Source of the DNA: Ganoderma boninense
Lineage: Eukaryota > Basidiomycota > Agaricomycetes > Polyporales > Polyporaceae
Direction: 5' to 3'
DNA: 64,000 bases
Assembly: GCA_002900995.3 (NCBI GenBank)
Contig: CM035306.1
Coordinates: 1,674,001-1,738,000, forward strand
Under the pieces are notes generated by a model. That model ran no database searches. It was not told the origin of the DNA and worked only from the letters and a program-made list of their open reading frames with translations. Both the position numbers and the translations under genes were made by a program. Below, one piece after another: positions 33,595-44,643 of this stretch (position 1 is the first letter of the stretch; the number at the start of each line of letters is the position of its first letter).

Positions 33595-33890
33595 CCTCAC
33601 ATAGTTTCCGAGAGATACAATGAAAAGCGTGAATGCGGAGAGCCCGTGGGAATGTGAGTAGTTGAAAGTTTAGGTCACGATGCGCTTGAAATTCGGTTTG
33701 ATGACTGTTGAGTGTCTGTCGCTGTCCAAGGTCCATCCAGGACAGCACTGTTGCCTCGCTCACGCACACTCCCTTGTGATGTCAAATAATAATACGTTAG
33801 CTGTACACCAACTAGCTAGCGCGGTAGACAGACTGAAGCCAGTAACATGGCGAGAACAAGGAACCTCGGAATGGCAGCAACAGTGCGCAC
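33595..33890. other. Spacer between KDZ1 transposase and right TIR
   Basis: Probably promoter and 5' untranslated sequence of the transposase on the minus strand. No gene is recognisable. Confidence 0.4.
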
Positions 33891-34748
33891 AGAGCCGAAC
33901 TCGGAGAAGGAGCACAGAAGAACGGACGCGTAGGCGCGGGCGCGGGTGATCTAAAACGGGCAACGATACCAAACTCCAAGCGCTATGTCCCTGTCAAGTC
34001 AACACTGCGCGCTGCCGCCGAACACTGTCCAGCGGGATAACAGTTTTGTAACACAAAAAAGCGACCCCGCAAGCCAGATGTCTGCAAAAGATGATGATGA
34101 GGATGTATAAAAACATACCAGGAGTGCCGGTTGAAACATATGGTCAGAGGGCACCGGAGGTCAGTCTCAACACACAGGTAGATAGGCAGCACAAACATAA
34201 GCTTGAGAGTGCGCGAGGGAACAGTCCAAACATGTGGCGGGAGGGACAATCAAAACACACGAGCGGAGGGCGCCAGTGGACGGTCCAAACATAGCCATCC
34301 GGAGGCGCAGGCAGGGAGCCGAAAACATACGGGAGGGAAGCACTTGTCAAGACTCATAACACAACGTCAGGAGCAGCCGAAAAACACACCTTTCTTGAGT
34401 CCGGGAAACACGGGAGAACTTCGTCGCCGACAACTCAGATAGGAAGGGGCGGGGACCTTCCCAAAGAGGCTCCCAACGCGCCGCTGGGCAGGAGCGCCAT
34501 CGCGCGAACGCGACAAATACAAACACTTACCATCTAGGAAGCTTTGACAGATCAAGGCGGGGAACCGAGGAAACATACGGCGGACGCTTAGCCTGCGTGA
34601 GGCACCTCTGTTATCTATCCTAGATAACAGGAATTATCAGAGAATTAACAAGTGGTGCGCGGTACAGGGCAAACTGGCACTAACTAGTGGGTAATACATA
34701 TCTGTAGTACTCCCACTAGTTAGTGTCCCAAAGTGGGACAATCAGGTG
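33891..34748 (-). repeat. Right TIR of KDZ1
   Basis: Inverted copy of 20534-21390, with the outer ~800 bp nearly identical and the innermost ~60 bp diverged. Confidence 0.9.
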
Positions 34749-36766
34749 TGGAGTTGGCCAGTTCTTAACACCCTCGACCTTTGTGGGATCCATCATAATC
34801 GAGTCTTTGGAGATGATCAGGCCTAGGAACTCGACTGATGGCTGCTCAAACTTGCACTTTTCTGGCTTGACAAAGAGGTCGTTAGCTTGTAGTTTTTATA
34901 GTACTTGTTCTGTGAGCTGCCGGTGTAGTATGAGGTCATCTGTGAAGATGAGGATGTCGTCGATGTAGACTACAACGTGTCCTGTGGCAATTTCCTCCTT
35001 GAGTACTTTGTTCATCATTGCCTGGAAGGTGCTTGGTGCGTTACAGAGGCCGAAGGTCATTACCGTTGGCTTGTACAGTCCACGGTGGGTGATAAATGCT
35101 GCTTTCTCTTCATCACCCTCCTGTATGCAGACATTGTTATATCCCCATCTCAGGTCTAAGGAGGTGAAAATTGACGACTGAGAGAGTCGGTCGATCAAGT
35201 CCGGTATCCGTGGTATGGGAAACTTGTCCTTCTTGGTAGCGGCATTGAGGGCACGATAGTCCTGGACTAGCCGTAAACTCCCATCCTTCTTCTTGACAAA
35301 GAAAACTGGTGCTGCAGCAGGGCTCTTGGAATGTTGGATGTATCCCTTGCTTTCCTGCTCATTGATCCAACTATCCAGCGAGTTTTGTTCCTGTGGGTTT
35401 AACGGGTAAAGCTTGGCTGGCTTAGGCAATGTTGCACCTTCTGCTAACTCGATTGGATGGTCATAGAGCTTGCGTGTAGGCTGTCATGAATGGCATGCTC
35501 AGCGCCTACCCTGGCGTCTCTCTTTCCCTTTTTGGACTGTTTGCCTCCTGCGTCGTCCTTATTGTCCTCCGTTGTTTAGCAAACCCGTCCCTTGTTCTCG
35601 CAGTACAATAACTCCTGTTACCCATTGTTCCCGTCGTCATTGTACTACATACCATTGTTCTTCCACTGGTTCCCGTGTCCATAGTTACCTATTGTTCCCA
35701 GTTCCCATTGTCTGTTACATGTATATAAGACCTTGTACTTCGCTACCTGGAGACCTCAGTTTAGACCTCTTGTCTCCAGGTAAGCCTCGCTGTATTCTCG
35801 CTCATTAGTTACTTGCTCAATACATCTTGTCTCCAGCCTGACTGTCAAGCCCTGCTCTGCTCTCGCTGCACAAGTGCTCATCAACGCCCTTGCTTGTCTC
35901 ATAAGCCTCCTCCCTGATCTTACTCGACAGCCAGTCGTAACATAGGCATCCGTTCTGACGCTGTCTTAGAGAAGACGTCACCATACTGGTGGTAATGTGT
36001 GGGGACATGACTAGACCAGTATCCCTTGTCTTGTTGTCCCAGTGTTTCTTCCTTCTTCTCTTCGACACGTGCTCGCAGTATCCTGGCATCAGGGTGATCC
36101 GAAAACTTCATCCAGTGCACGAACTGGTTAGTATTGTCCCAGGGCTCTGGTTCGAGCTGACCGTAGCTGTCTCGTGCAAACTCCTCTAACCGGGGCTCGT
36201 CTATGGCTTGGACCTCTTCTTCCTGTGTCAGCAGTTCCTTGGGGTGGCATGCGACTGGGCATTGTGTGAAGTTGACCTGTCCATTCTTCCAATCAATTTT
36301 GGGGTTGTGTTCTCTCAAGAAGGTCATCCCGATGATGAGGTCTCGATTCCCAATGTCGGTAACCAAGAATGACTGCCAACTGGTGTGCTTTCCAATGGTG
36401 ACCATGCATCGTGTGTAGTGGGTGATGAGGCCCTTCTTGTTCTCTGTTGCATCAGCGTTGAATACTCGTATGTCCCTAGAAAGCCGCCGTAATTCTAAAC
36501 CATGTTCCTGAACAAACCAATAGTGTGCAAAACTAGAGTAGGCTCCACAGTCTACTAGGGCCTCTGTCTGGATTTCACGTTTGCCTTGCTTGAGGGTGAG
36601 TCCTAGATCTAATGATTGCTTTTGCCTGCGAGATGAGGCAAGGTATATATAACGTGATCTAGGTACAAAAGACTCCTCTAAGTGGCTTACACTACTACTA
36701 CATATAGACCGGATGTTACAACCAGACTTTGTTACATCCGCTGGAAAAAATCCTGCTTGTCAACCT
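34749..36766 (-). pseudogene. Gypsy-A copy 2 pol: protease to RT, with solo LTR
   Basis: Collinear with about 1919-3931 of copy 1. It holds the RT start at 35429 (MPKPAKLYPLNPQEQNSL), the catalytic YIDDILIF, the solo LTR at 35482-35942, and the protease region at 36405-35920. One Lys codon of copy 1 is a stop near 34896. hAT-C bounds it at 36767. Confidence 0.92.
35482..35942 (+). mobile_element. Solo LTR of Gypsy-B in Gypsy-A copy 2
   Basis: The same 461-bp solo LTR as at 2736-3196, in the same place of the host element, with the same duplication (TAGGC here, the complement of GCCTA) at 35477-35481 and 35943-35947. It was therefore present before the two Gypsy-A copies separated. Confidence 0.95.
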
Positions 36767-37330
36767 TAAGGCTGAACACGGGTCCAGGTACCTCCACGGG
36801 TACCCGCAACCCGACCCGCATATTGACCTGCAGGTGCGGGTCTCAAGGATCCGGGTTACCCGCATAGCGGGTCCAGGTCACCGCACCGGAAAATTTAGTT
36901 GACCCGCAGGTACCCGTCAGTCAATAGAGCCCAATTCTAGTGAACTACATTGAGGCATTTATGCAGAACTCGATTGTTATGTTGTAATGTAGTACACATA
37001 GATACACCATGGTGAATGACAGGCATATGATGAGGTTGACCGTTGCAACCCGCTGGTGTGACCCAGTGCTACAAATCATTGCTTACTAATCTAGTGCGCG
37101 CCGTCTTCATCGTCAGACGAGTCTGCTACATATCGTAAGCTTGGCATGGTATCATCTGAGCCATATCCGGAGTCTGTGTCGGAGTCGGACTGGGGGGCAG
37201 GGGGGACAGGGAGTAACAGGTACGCACGCTCGACCGACAGAGAGGTACGGGGGATCCTCAAAAGGCTGTGATTGTCATCAAGATAAGCCGATCTGGGCGC
37301 GCGATCGCCATACGACGTCCGGGCTGGGAC

Positions 37331-37790
37331 TGTTACGACTGGCTGTCGAGTGAGATCAGGGAGGAGGCTTACGAGACGAGCAAGGGCGTCGACGAGCACT
37401 TGTGCAGCGAGAGCGGAGCAGGGCTCGACAGTCAGGCTGGAGACAAGATGTATTGAGCAAGTAACTAACGAGCGAGAATACAGTGAGGCTTACCTGGAGA
37501 CAAGAGGTCGAAACTGAGGTCTCCAGGTAGCGAAGTACAGGTCTTATATACATGTAACAGACAATGGGAACTGGGAACAATAGGTAACTATGGACACGGG
37601 AACCAGTGGAAGAACAATGGTATGTAGTACAATGACGACGGGAACAATGGGTAACAGGAGTTATTGTACTGCGAGAACAAGGGACGGGTTTGCTAAACAA
37701 CGGAGGACAATAAGGACGACGCAGGAGGCAAACTGTCCAAAAAGGGAAAGAGAGACGCCGGGGTAGGCGCCGAGCGTGCCGTTCATGACA
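37331..37790 (-). repeat. 3' LTR of Gypsy-B
   Basis: 460 bp, TGTTACG at one end and TTCATGACA at the other on the plus strand. A TATA-like TATATAAG lies on the minus strand near 37546-37553. Confidence 0.95.
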
Positions 37791-37805
37791 ATACCCCCCT
37801 CCTAA
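37791..37805 (-). other. Polypurine tract of Gypsy-B
   Basis: Minus-strand TTAGGAGGGGGGTAT lies immediately before the 3' LTR. Confidence 0.75.
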
Positions 37806-37816
37806 GGATCGTGTCC

Positions 37817-40800
37817 TCACGATCGAGTCTTCTTGTTGAGAGGGCCAGGAGCGTCGGGATGTGTCGAATGAAACTTTTGCAGCACTTTTGGCGCATTTGC
37901 TAGATCCGACACGTCTTCCCAGCTATCGTGTTCAGGGCCCCAGCCCTTCCAGTGAACAAGATACTGCAGTTTCTTCCACCGCCCATACCGACGCGAGTCC
38001 AACACTTCCTTCACTTCATACTCCTCCTCTCCTTCCACTTCGAGAGCTGCGGGTTCAGGGGGATGTCGACCGGGAAGTTGGCTTTCTTTGTGCGGGTGTA
38101 GGAGTGTCACATGGAACACCGGGTGGAGCCCCATGTCTTTGGGGAGCTTGAGCTCGTAAGCCAAGTTGCCCACCTTGCGCTTGACAGGGTACGGACCAGC
38201 ATACCGATCCACCAGCTTCCGAGAGACTCCTGGGACACGGAAGTTCCTCGTGTCGAGCCACACCTTCTGACCCTCCTTGAACTTTGGAGCAGCGGAGACA
38301 TAGCGATCATAGTACTCCTTCATCCGCTCTGCTGCCAGGGTTAAGGCTGAGGTCGCATCCTCCCTTGCCTGTCGCAACTCCTCTCTTCGTTCATCCGCCG
38401 TAGGCACCGTGGTGGATAGCATCGGAACGTGGAACTGAGGTTCATAGCCGTACATGAGGTAAAACGGCGAGTACCCTGTGGACGAATGTACGCGCGAGTT
38501 GAAGCAGTATTCTGCCGTTGGCAGCCACTTGACCCAATCGTCGCGGCGCCTTGAGCAGTACATCCGTAGGTACGCCTCTATCTCCTGGTTCCATCGCTCC
38601 GACTGTCCATCTGTCTGCGGGTGGTAGGCTGTGGACAACGCGCTTTCTATGTCGAGGCCTTTAAGGATTGCACGGAAGAGCTTGCTAGAGAACTGGGGCC
38701 CCCGATCAGAGATGATCTTTCGCGGGAGTCCATGTAGACGGAACCATTCTCTAATGAAGTTGTCTGCAGTCCCTTCCGTGTCGATCTCCTCGGTGCATGG
38801 AATAAGGTGAATCATCTTTCCATGCCGATCAGCAATAAGCTGGAGCGCGTTGTATCCATCCACCTCCGGCAATCCAGTAATGAAGTCACAGGTAACTACT
38901 TGGCCTGGGCCATCCGGGATCTCGTTGGGTTGAAGAGGACCGTGTGGCTTCACATGTGAAGTCTTGCTACGGCGACAAGTGTCGCAGGTCTCAACGTAAT
39001 CCTTAATGAACTTTGCCATGCCCGGCCACCAGTAGTTCCGTGTAACCAACTCCACCGTCTTTGCCTGGCCAGGGTGTCCAGCAGGCGGGAGGTCGTGGTG
39101 AATGCGCACTATCTCTGCTCGGAGCGCGTCGTCTTTGGGGACATAAACTCGGCCGCGGTAGAGCAGCAGGCCTTGTTCTGTGTTCCAGTCCACCAAATCA
39201 TTCTGTAGACGTGCTGGCCCTAGCTTATCGAGCTTGCTGAGTGCCTCTGCGACCTCCTGCTCACGCTCTCCACATTCTCGAATGCGGCGGAGCAGTGCCT
39301 TTTCTGGTACCACCGACATGTGCCCTCTCTTGGCTGCCAGTACTCAGAAGCGATCGGGTTGCAACATGACTCGGTTCAGGTTGTCATCGGCATCGTCCTT
39401 CTGGTGATCAGGCCTGCGCGACAGCGCATCTGCCCTACCATTGGAGGTGCCTGGCTTGTGTGCAATGACAAAGTCGAACCGTGACAGATAGAGAGCCCAA
39501 CGTGCCTGCCTGCGTGTGAGGTTTTGTGCGGCCTTCCAGTACTCGAGGTTCTTGTGGTCCGACTGGATCTCGAACACACTGGGAAGACCCTCGAGGTAGT
39601 GGCGCCAGGCCTGCAGGGCACGGATGATGGCGAGCATCTCCTTGTCATAGATCTCATAGTTGCGTTCCGCATCGCTCATTGACTCAGAGTGGAAAGCCAC
39701 AGGGTGCCATTTGCCGTCCTCCCCCTCCTGAGACAGAACCGCACCAGTAGCATACCCGGATGCATCGACTTCAATGCGGGTTTTGCGGTCTGGGTCATAC
39801 ATGCTCAGGACAGGGCTTTCAGTGAAACGACGTTTGAGCTCGTCGAATGCTGATTGCTCTTCGGCACCCCATTGCCAGGGAGCGCTACCCGTGAGACGGT
39901 CGAGGGGTTTGCATACTGCGCTGAAGTCCTTAATGAACCGCCTGTAGAAATTCGCGAAACCGCGGAACTTCCGTACGTCTGAGGCGTTCTGAGGGACAGG
40001 CCATTCTGCAATACCCCTGACCTTCACTGGGTCCATCTCCACACAGTTCTCCGAGACGAGCACACCTAGGTACTCAACCTTCGGCTGTTCAAATTCGCAC
40101 TTCTCTGGCTTGCAGAACAGGTCATGATCCGCCAGACGCTTCAGGACCTCACGCACCAAAGTGCGGTGTTCCTCGATGTCGTTGGTGAATATGAGGATGT
40201 CGTCGAGGTAGATAGTGATTTTGCCGAGTATGATGAGGTCCTTGAAGATGTCGTTCATGAGCACGGAGAATGTACTGGGGGAGTTAGCCAGTCCGAAGTA
40301 CATCACGTTCAGTTCGAACAGTCTGCGATTGGTAACAAAGGCAGCCTTCCATTCATCACCAGTCTTAATCCGCACATTGTTGTACCCCCAACGGATGTCA
40401 AGCTTTGTAAAGTACTTGGCCCTCTTGAGTCGATCCATCAAGTCTGACACCAGCGGCAGCGGGTATCGGTTCTTAATGGTGATGTCGTTCAATTGTCGGT
40501 AGTCCTGTACAGGACGTAGGCTGCCGTCCTTCTTTTTAACGAAGAAGAACGGTGACGACATCGGTGACTTCGACTCTTGAATATATCCTTTGGCCAAGTT
40601 CTCACTAAGAAACTTGTCAAGCTCGACCTGCTCGCTGGGAGACAGGGGGTACACCTTGGAATGGAACATCCTAGCATCTGGTACGAGTTCTATAGCGTGG
40701 TCATAGGGTCCGTGCTCGGGTAGACGTTCGGACGCCTCTTTCGAGAACACACGCAGATACTCGTGGTACTGGGGAGGTACAATCTCTTCGACAGGACGGA

Positions 40801-41616
40801 CTTCCTTCTTCTGGTACTCTTGTTCAGCGAGCTGTTGAGAGTACGTGTAGCTCGCCGATACAAAGATCTTAGGGGTACCTCGAAGTCGTCGTCCATCTTC
40901 CAGTGCATTGAGAAGAGACTCCTCAGTGCCATCCCATTCCGGCAGAAAACCTGGTGGTGGAGGTCTATCTTCCTCCTCCTCCTCGACCATTACGGCCGTG
41001 CATATCCTACCCATCATCTTTGCCTTCTGCATCTGCCAAGAACCATTGCGCGCCGTAAGCTGTACCTCCGTATCACGCGCTTTGGTCTCAACAGGTTTGG
41101 ATGCCTTCTGATGAGCCGGACATGCCTCTGGACATCTCGATAGGCGCAGCGAGCCACGTTCCCAATCTACTTCGGGGTCGTGCTCGCGCAGCCAGTCCAG
41201 GCCAATGATCACATCCTCTTCTCCTATGTCTGTCACCACAAACACCACTTTCTCCTGGTGGTCTCCAATCGCCATATCCAACACGGCGACCTCCATGATC
41301 GTTCCATCACGGTTCTCAGTACCGTCTATGTTGTACAGAGGAATTGGCCTTGCCAACTTCCTCGTCGTAACCTGGTTCTTCTCTACGAACCGTCTATGTA
41401 AGAACTTAGTAGTAGCTCCACTATCTACCATTGCTACTATGTCCTTATGTTGCTGCTTGCCGATTAACCGTACTGGTATATGAAAGTGCTGACCACTGTG
41501 ATTTACTTCATATACAAACACGGAACTCAGTACAGAAAATCGACTATTACTACAAGAGCCGGCACGCGCAGCGTCCAGTGCGGCTCTAATCAGAAACCCT
41601 CCTTCTTCTCAGCGGT
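37817..41616 (-). CDS. Gypsy-B pol: protease, RT, RNase H, integrase, chromodomain
   Basis: Open in the -1 frame relative to gag from about 41616. The protease motif is VAMVDSGATTKFLHRRF. RT has YLDDILIF with the conserved DD; RNase H has EVDASGYATGAVLSQ and YEIYDKEMLAIIRALQ. After an in-frame TGA at 39344-39346, integrase continues from about 39319 with an HHCC-type zinc region, core motifs ([15 protein letters not shown]) and [19 protein letters not shown]. It ends in a chromodomain with YLVHWKGWGPEHDSWEDV at about 37975-37930. The stop between RNase H and integrase is the only break. The chromodomain places it among chromoviruses that insert into heterochromatin. Confidence 0.92.
41590..41599 (-). 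promoter_or_regulatory. Candidate -1 ribosomal frameshift site at the gag stop
   Basis: On the minus strand, GGGTTTC (41593-41599) directly precedes the gag TGA (41590-41592). In gag frame it reads G-GGT-TTC, which fits the X-XXY-YYZ slippery heptamer rule. The pol frame opens just upstream and is in the -1 frame, so one slip here would fuse gag to pol. No downstream pseudoknot was tested. Confidence 0.55.
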
Positions 41617-43020
41617 TGTAAGGGCCGCGATCTTCTCCTCCATTGCCTTGAGCTGGGCCTGAAGAGCCGCTACTTCCGTAGTTGCAGTGGACGAGGAAGC
41701 GGCTTGCTGACTCTTCAACCGCGGACAGTCATACTTACGATGTCTGGGCTGGCCACAGATGTGACAGGTTCCTGGAAACAGCTTCTTCCCAGTAGCAGCC
41801 GCCTTCTCCCCCTTCTTCTTCCATCCAAACAACTTCGGTCGTTCTTCCTCCCTGGTGACGAGGGCCTGGTCGAGTGACAGCGCCACCTTCTGGATTTTGG
41901 TGAGGTCCGAGATGTCGTGAGCACTGGTGGCGAGGACGTCCCGGAGCCTGGGAGGCAGGCCAGAGCGGTAGTGTTCGCGTTTGTCCTCGTCGCCAAAGCC
42001 GGTCCGCGCTGCAGCTGCATTGAACTGCGCCGTGTACTCCTGGACAGTGCCAACCTTGCGATATGCCTTGCAAAGCTTGACAAGTTCGGCGATGGCAGCC
42101 TCCTTGTCGTCAGCTGCGCAGAAGTGATCCTTGAAGGCCGTGCTGAACGCGCCATAGTCTGCCCAAGGACTGGTTCCACCGGCGAGCTTTACAATGTGGG
42201 GGCCAGCCCAGGCTGCTGCTCCTTCCGTGAGCTTACTGAGGATGGTCATCCATATGATGTCGCTAGGCGTGCCAACCGCTACCGCCGTAAGGGTGTTGTA
42301 GTAGATCTGAGCGGCGGACACAAAGCGGAGACCATCCTGTGCAGATTTTCCATCGTATTCACGTGGGGCGATCTGGGAGAGGAGCTTGGAGGTGTCGAAC
42401 GGTGGAGCGGGGGCAGGGGTAGTCATGGCGGGTGTGGACGCTCGACTGGGTGTAGCTGATGAAGAGGATGAGGGTTGTGGAGTGTTGAGGCTGATGGTCT
42501 CTTGCTTGGGTTCCTTCTTTACTTCCGGCTTTTTCTCTGCCTTTGGGAGTTTAGAAGTTGAAGCAATGGGGTTTGCGGGAGTCGAGGTTCATCGCTGTCC
42601 AAGACGCTCTGTAACGAGTTCAAGAGTCTTGTCGAGGATGGGAGACCCTGTTGATCGTGCAGGACTGGGGATTCGACTTTGGACACGACTCTGGGGTTGT
42701 GAGGTAGGGCGTGAGGCAGGGCGGGATGAGGGATTCCTGGATGCGATGAGGGCGGCTTGGCGAGCTGGGGGTCGGCTTGGATCTCGAGGTGCAGGTGCTG
42801 GTGGGTTTGCGATCTTCGCACGGATTAGGACTTCCTGTTCTTTGGTGGTGAGGAGTCTAGGGGCGATGCCTTCGCGAGTTTCAAGAGTATCGTTGAATGT
42901 GTGTGATCGGTGGGGGCACGGTTGCTCCTCGCAGTAGTACCAGGCTTGCTTATCTTCGTCCCAGTACTCGTCCTGTACTGCAGTGGGGTGAAATATGTGT
43001 CCCCAGGCTTGGCAAGCCAC
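41590..43020 (-). CDS. Gypsy-B Gag with zinc knuckle, one in-frame stop
   Basis: The frame runs from 43020 (MACQAWGHIFHPTAVQDEYW) to 41590. It is broken once by a TGA at 42586-42588, right after a CGA codon. The downstream part from 42426 (MTTPAPAPPFDTSKLLSQ, 278 residues) is intact. It contains the capsid-like segment with AAAWAGPHIVKLAGGTSPWA and a CCHC knuckle (CHICGQPRHRKYDC) near its residues 220-233, then a short helix and the stop. Translation could start at either ATG. Gag would form the virus-like particle and bind RNA. Confidence 0.88.
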
Positions 43021-43408
43021 GTTGAATCTCGCTTCCTTATCCTAGGAATGAAACGGCAGGTGCACGATCCAACACTGTCTGCTCAGCCTCCTCGGCCTAT
43101 TGCTGTGTCTTAGCCCAAGGGACACGGGCCCAAGGGTGTTCTGCCTTGGCTTTGTTTCGCCGCCTTTCTCTAGCCTCCCACGCCGTGAGGCGGACCACTT
43201 CTGTCAGTACCGGGGTCTCGTGTTAGGAGCTTTCCGCGTACTGTACCACTAAGAGTGGCAAGCCTCAGGTTGTGCCGAGACCACGTCCGATGGTGTGACT
43301 AGAGCGCGTACTACGCTAGGCCAACACAGAGGATCTAAGTGCGTACCGTACGAGAGGGAAAGAGTGTGGATGGAGTACGCCGGTGCTCGTGTAGAAGTTT
43401 CGACCTAA
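43021..43408 (-). other. Leader of Gypsy-B between 5' LTR and gag
   Basis: Non-coding. The primer-binding site should lie just inside the LTR at 43408-43391 on the minus strand, which begins TTAGGTCGAAACTTC. I could not assign the tRNA. Confidence 0.5.
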
Positions 43409-43868
43409 TGTTACGACTGGCTGTCGAGTGAGATCAGGGAGGAGGCTTACGAGACGAGCAAGGGCGTCGACGAGCACTTGTGCAGCGAGAGCGGAGCAGG
43501 GCTCGACAGTCAGGCTGGAGACAAGATGTATTGAGCGAGTAACTAACGAGCGAGAATACAGTGAGGCTTACCTGGAGACAAGAGGTCGAAACTGAGGTCT
43601 CCAGGTAGCGAAGTACAGGTCTTATATACATGTAGCGGACAATGGGAACCGGGGACAATAGGTGACTATGGACACGGGAACCAGTGGGAGAACAATGGTA
43701 TGTAGTACAATGACGACGGGAACAATGGGTAACAGGAGTTATTGTACTGCGAGAACAAGGGACGGGTTTGCTAAACAACGGAGGACAATGAGGACGACGC
43801 GGGAGGCAAACAGTCCAAAAAGGGAAAGAGAGACGCCGGGGTAGGCGCCGAGCGTGCCGTTCATGACA
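43409..43868 (-). repeat. 5' LTR of Gypsy-B
   Basis: 460 bp, pairs with 37331-37790. Compared with the other LTR and the solo LTRs it has a cluster of A-to-G differences (plus-strand reading). Confidence 0.95.
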
Positions 43869-44643
43869 GGGACGAGGAAAGAGCAGATATCGAGCAGTGC
43901 CCCCGTGGGCGAGACTGCAGGATACAGTCAATGACCAATGACTCTGCTTGCGGACACGATAGACGAGAGACTCACAGTCCGAAGGGGCATTCACGAGGGT
44001 GGCTGCGATAGCCGGGTCTCGATCATCGGCGTAAGGTGTGACGGGCGGGATCTCTATGCCAGGCTCATCAAAAATGTCCTGCGATGGCTATTATTAGCAG
44101 GCTGCATGATGCACATATGATTTCAGAAGATAACCGAGAGGACTTACGGCGGGTAGATGTCCGAGCAGCCACTCGACAGCTGTCTCGACTACATGGCCGG
44201 CGGGTTCGGGCTGACTGAGGGCAAGCGTTTCCGCGACAAGCTCGCCGACGAACTCGTAGTACATGTCGGAAGGAATGTCTGCCCGTCCCAGATAGAACGC
44301 GCGATAGCCGAGTGCGAAGTGCTTGAGAAGCTCGCGTTCTTCTTCCGTGATGCCGGTGCCGGAGAGTGTGCCGCCTTGAATGCGCTCGATCCAGTGCTGG
44401 AAGAGTTCGGGCTGTCCATTGTCGATGTCGAATTCTCCTGTCGCGACCGTAAACTGCCGCAAGCCAAGGGGGGAGGGGGGGGGTCAGACATAAAAAGGAT
44501 TGCAGACTGCTATCGACGTACCGAGACCGTGATAGCCTGACCATCGACGACAATGGTAACCTGGTCAATCGGGCCAAAGAGCCGGTTTTCCCAGGGCTCC
44601 GGAAAGACGTGCATGGTGATGGGGGAGTTGGCGTTGAGAGCCA

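Larger units (their letters stand above)
20534..34748 (-). mobile_element. KDZ1, 14.2-kb KDZ-type DNA transposon
   Basis: It is bounded by CACCTGATTGTCCC and the inverted match GGGACAATCAGGTG, with a 7-bp target duplication TGGAGTT at 20527-20533 and 34749-34755. Gypsy-A copy 1 shows the empty site. The TIRs are about 0.86 kb long. Inside, all on the minus strand, are a KDZ transposase, gene B and gene A. A hAT element (hAT3) is inserted in gene A. KDZ elements (Kyakuja, Dileera, Zisupton) are known from fungi and animals, with Zisupton reported to give 8-bp duplications; the 7 bp here may reflect loss of one base. Confidence 0.9.
37331..43868 (-). mobile_element. Gypsy-B, full-length Ty3/gypsy chromovirus
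   Basis: 6,538 bp with two 460-bp LTRs (37331-37790 and 43409-43868) and a 5-bp target duplication GGGAC at 37326-37330 and 43869-43873. The order on the minus strand is gag, protease, RT, RNase H, integrase, chromodomain. Two in-frame stops (one in gag, one in pol) are the only obvious damage. By my count the LTRs differ at about ten positions, or 2%, so this is one of the younger insertions. It sits in the second gene of hAT-C. Confidence 0.95.
37091..44643 (-). pseudogene. hAT-C second gene, unknown, split by Gypsy-B
   Basis: Exon 1 starts at 44643 (MALNANSPITMHVFPEPWEN) and ends at about 44522. Exon 2 (44454-44148) contains GEFDIDNGQPELFQHWIER and LGYRAFYLGRADIPSDMYYE. Exon 3 starts at about 44078 (DIFDEPGIEIPPVTPYADD) and is cut at 43868 by Gypsy-B. 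Beyond Gypsy-B a long acidic frame reaches a stop at 37091 (SDSDTDSGYGSDDTMP), although the frame across the junction does not obviously match and may need another intron. I do not recognise the family. It lies head-to-head with the transposase and could encode an accessory factor. Confidence 0.5.

Noticed and set aside
20534..34748. Idea that the hAT transposase at 22537-25844 is a native part of KDZ1
   Set aside because: It has its own TIRs and an 8-bp duplication inside gene A, so it is a later insertion.
37091..37399. Stand-alone acidic gene next to Gypsy-B
   Set aside because: It abuts the Gypsy-B LTR and its target duplication; more likely the last exon of the split hAT-C gene.
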